Shown here: positions 41,157-41,710 of the stretch, in pieces | How positions within the stretch are numbered: position 1 is the first letter of the stretch | Layout: every line of letters begins with the position of its first letter | Source: RGIG5612 sp045600845 | GTDB taxonomy: Bacteria > Bacillota > Clostridia > Lachnospirales > Lachnospiraceae | NCBI GenBank assembly: GCA_045600845.1 | Contig: JAZRYR010000034.1 | Location: forward strand, 1-41,710 | Reading direction: 5' to 3' | DNA: 41,710 nt | Made by a program: the position numbers and the translations under genes | Notes under the pieces: model-generated | What the model was told of the DNA's origin: nothing | The model's database searches: none | Seen by the model: the letters and a program-made list of their open reading frames with translations, nothing else

Positions 41157-41216
41157 CAGAAATTAGCAAAATTCTATCCCTCCAAACAGGAATTAGTGAA
41201 AAAATTTCCTCCAAAT
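41157..41216. repeat. Imperfect ~30-bp tandem duplication
   Basis: The block at 41157-41187 (core GAAATTAGC ... CCCTCCAAAC) is repeated with several changes at 41188-41216 (core GGAATTAGTG ... CCTCCAAAT). Only two copies are present and there is no spacer, so it is not a CRISPR. Confidence 0.5.
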
Positions 41217-41574
41217 AAATATTATTTTAAAAATTGACAAGATTTTTTCGTTTTGGCATGAATCGTCGACGGATTTCTCCTTATTTTTCATGTAAACATC
41301 ATGGATTGCAATGAAATAAGACGGTTTTTGAACAAAATCCTGCGAAATTATAGAAATAAACCGTTTTTTTCATGGTTATATCATGCCAAACCGAATTTTT
41401 ATTGCTGTTTTTTTCAGAGCAAGTCTTCCAAATGGCTTATTTACCGAAAAATTCCTCAAATTCTGATTTTACAAAGTAATAACATCCATACAAATTCTAG
41501 TTTCTCAAGATGATTCATTTATAAGTTTGAATCAAAAGAAGGTACAAGCTTTCTGCTATTTGTAATAATAAAAA

Positions 41575-41604
41575 GACCGTGCTTTATAGAATTAAGGCAC
41601 GGTC
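41575..41604 (-). terminator. Rho-independent terminator of the minus-strand gene at the window edge
   Basis: GACCGTGC and GCACGGTC form an 8-bp GC-rich stem; on the minus strand it is followed by TTTTTATTATT (41574 downward). It lies about 35 bp past the stop codon of the partial minus-strand gene. Confidence 0.85.
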
Positions 41605-41637
41605 AACCAATAATAATTGAATTTGAGAATTCGTATA

Positions 41638-41710
41638 TTACAGACCTAATTTGAATACTTCGTTGGCATTGTTCCAGTTAATTTTCTCCAGTTCCTCTTC
41701 GGTAAAACCT
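41638..41710 (-). CDS. C-terminal end of a minus-strand gene, possibly a metal-dependent hydrolase
   Basis: On the minus strand the open frame runs from the window edge to TAA at 41640-41638, giving 23 residues: GFTEEELEKIN, then WNNANEVFKLGL. A closing pattern of helix, Asn-Ala and EVF is common at the ends of amidohydrolase/dipeptidase-type TIM barrels, but this is a weak call from few residues. A terminator follows. Confidence 0.5.
   Translation of the reverse strand, partial: GFTEEELEKINWNNANEVFKLGL

Larger units (their letters stand above)
41036..41637. other. AT-rich stretch without a convincing gene
   Basis: Two short open frames occur (40942-41166 and 41301-41513, 74 and 70 codons). 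The first runs through the terminator, and neither has a good ribosome binding site or a product I recognise. The 3' half of the first (41036-41166) reads as fairly protein-like sequence (KLQYQIDGKDYSS, FRYCPDKLGVVEM) and could be a gene remnant. An imperfect ~30-bp duplication lies at 41157-41216. A TTGACA at 41234-41239 has no matching -10. Confidence 0.5.

Noticed and set aside
41301..41513. 70-codon plus-strand open frame
   Set aside because: AT-rich, no ribosome binding site, no recognisable motif; likely random.

Overview
The window looks like a low-GC, Gram-positive anaerobe of the Clostridia, probably a Lachnospiraceae gut organism. This is inferred from the AT-rich sequence, strong AGGAGG ribosome binding sites, the Firmicutes order priA-def-fmt-rsmB-rlmN-stp-prkC-rsgA-rpe, an eukaryotic-type PASTA kinase/PP2C pair and the iron-sulfur flavoenzyme remnants. 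No marker here fixes the genus.

Layout. 1-654: 3' end of a CocE/X-Pro dipeptidyl-peptidase-type hydrolase. 673-3744: a decaying redox cluster (flavoprotein, NuoG/GltD-like iron-sulfur protein, NuoF-like protein) with five apparent lesions. 3745-4493: gene-free scar with seven copies of a ~25-bp motif, four in one orientation and three in the other, spaced about 42 bp. 4494-5801: CLC antiporter with residues suggestive of the fluoride-exporting class. 5868-8578: rpsO-pnp, with a sigma-70-type promoter, a hairpin between the genes, a duplicated mini-hairpin in the pnp leader and a strong terminator. 8613-28334: a long run of co-directional, often overlapping genes (MacB-type ABC ATPase, FtsX-type permease, FtsK, MurE-like ligase, PriA, Def, Fmt, RsmB, RlmN, PP2C phosphatase, PASTA kinase, RsgA, Rpe, PfkA). 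queA converges on pfkA with an 8-bp gap, and each gene's apparent terminator lies inside the other's coding region. 29379-37551: HerA/DUF853 ATPase, LeuRS, CNNM/CorC protein and a P-type ATPase. 37560-41035: ychF, lgt, a YbaK-domain deacylase and a nitroreductase, ending at a 14-bp perfect-stem terminator. 41041-41637 is AT-rich and apparently gene-free; the end of a minus-strand gene closes the window.

How the genes work together: most of the window is housekeeping. It covers RNA turnover and ribosome maturation (rpsO, pnp, rsmB, rlmN, rsgA), initiation and N-terminal processing (fmt, def), chromosome handling (ftsK, priA), wall synthesis and wall sensing (murE-like, prkC/stp), carbon flux (rpe, pfkA), tRNA modification, charging and proofreading (queA, leuS, YbaK) and membrane cation handling (CNNM plus P-type ATPase). 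I found no convincing complete new defence or mobile system. The best leads are the phased dyad repeat array, the reciprocal embedded terminators at pfkA/queA, the pseudogenised redox cluster, the duplicated pnp leader hairpin and the palindrome over the ychF promoter.
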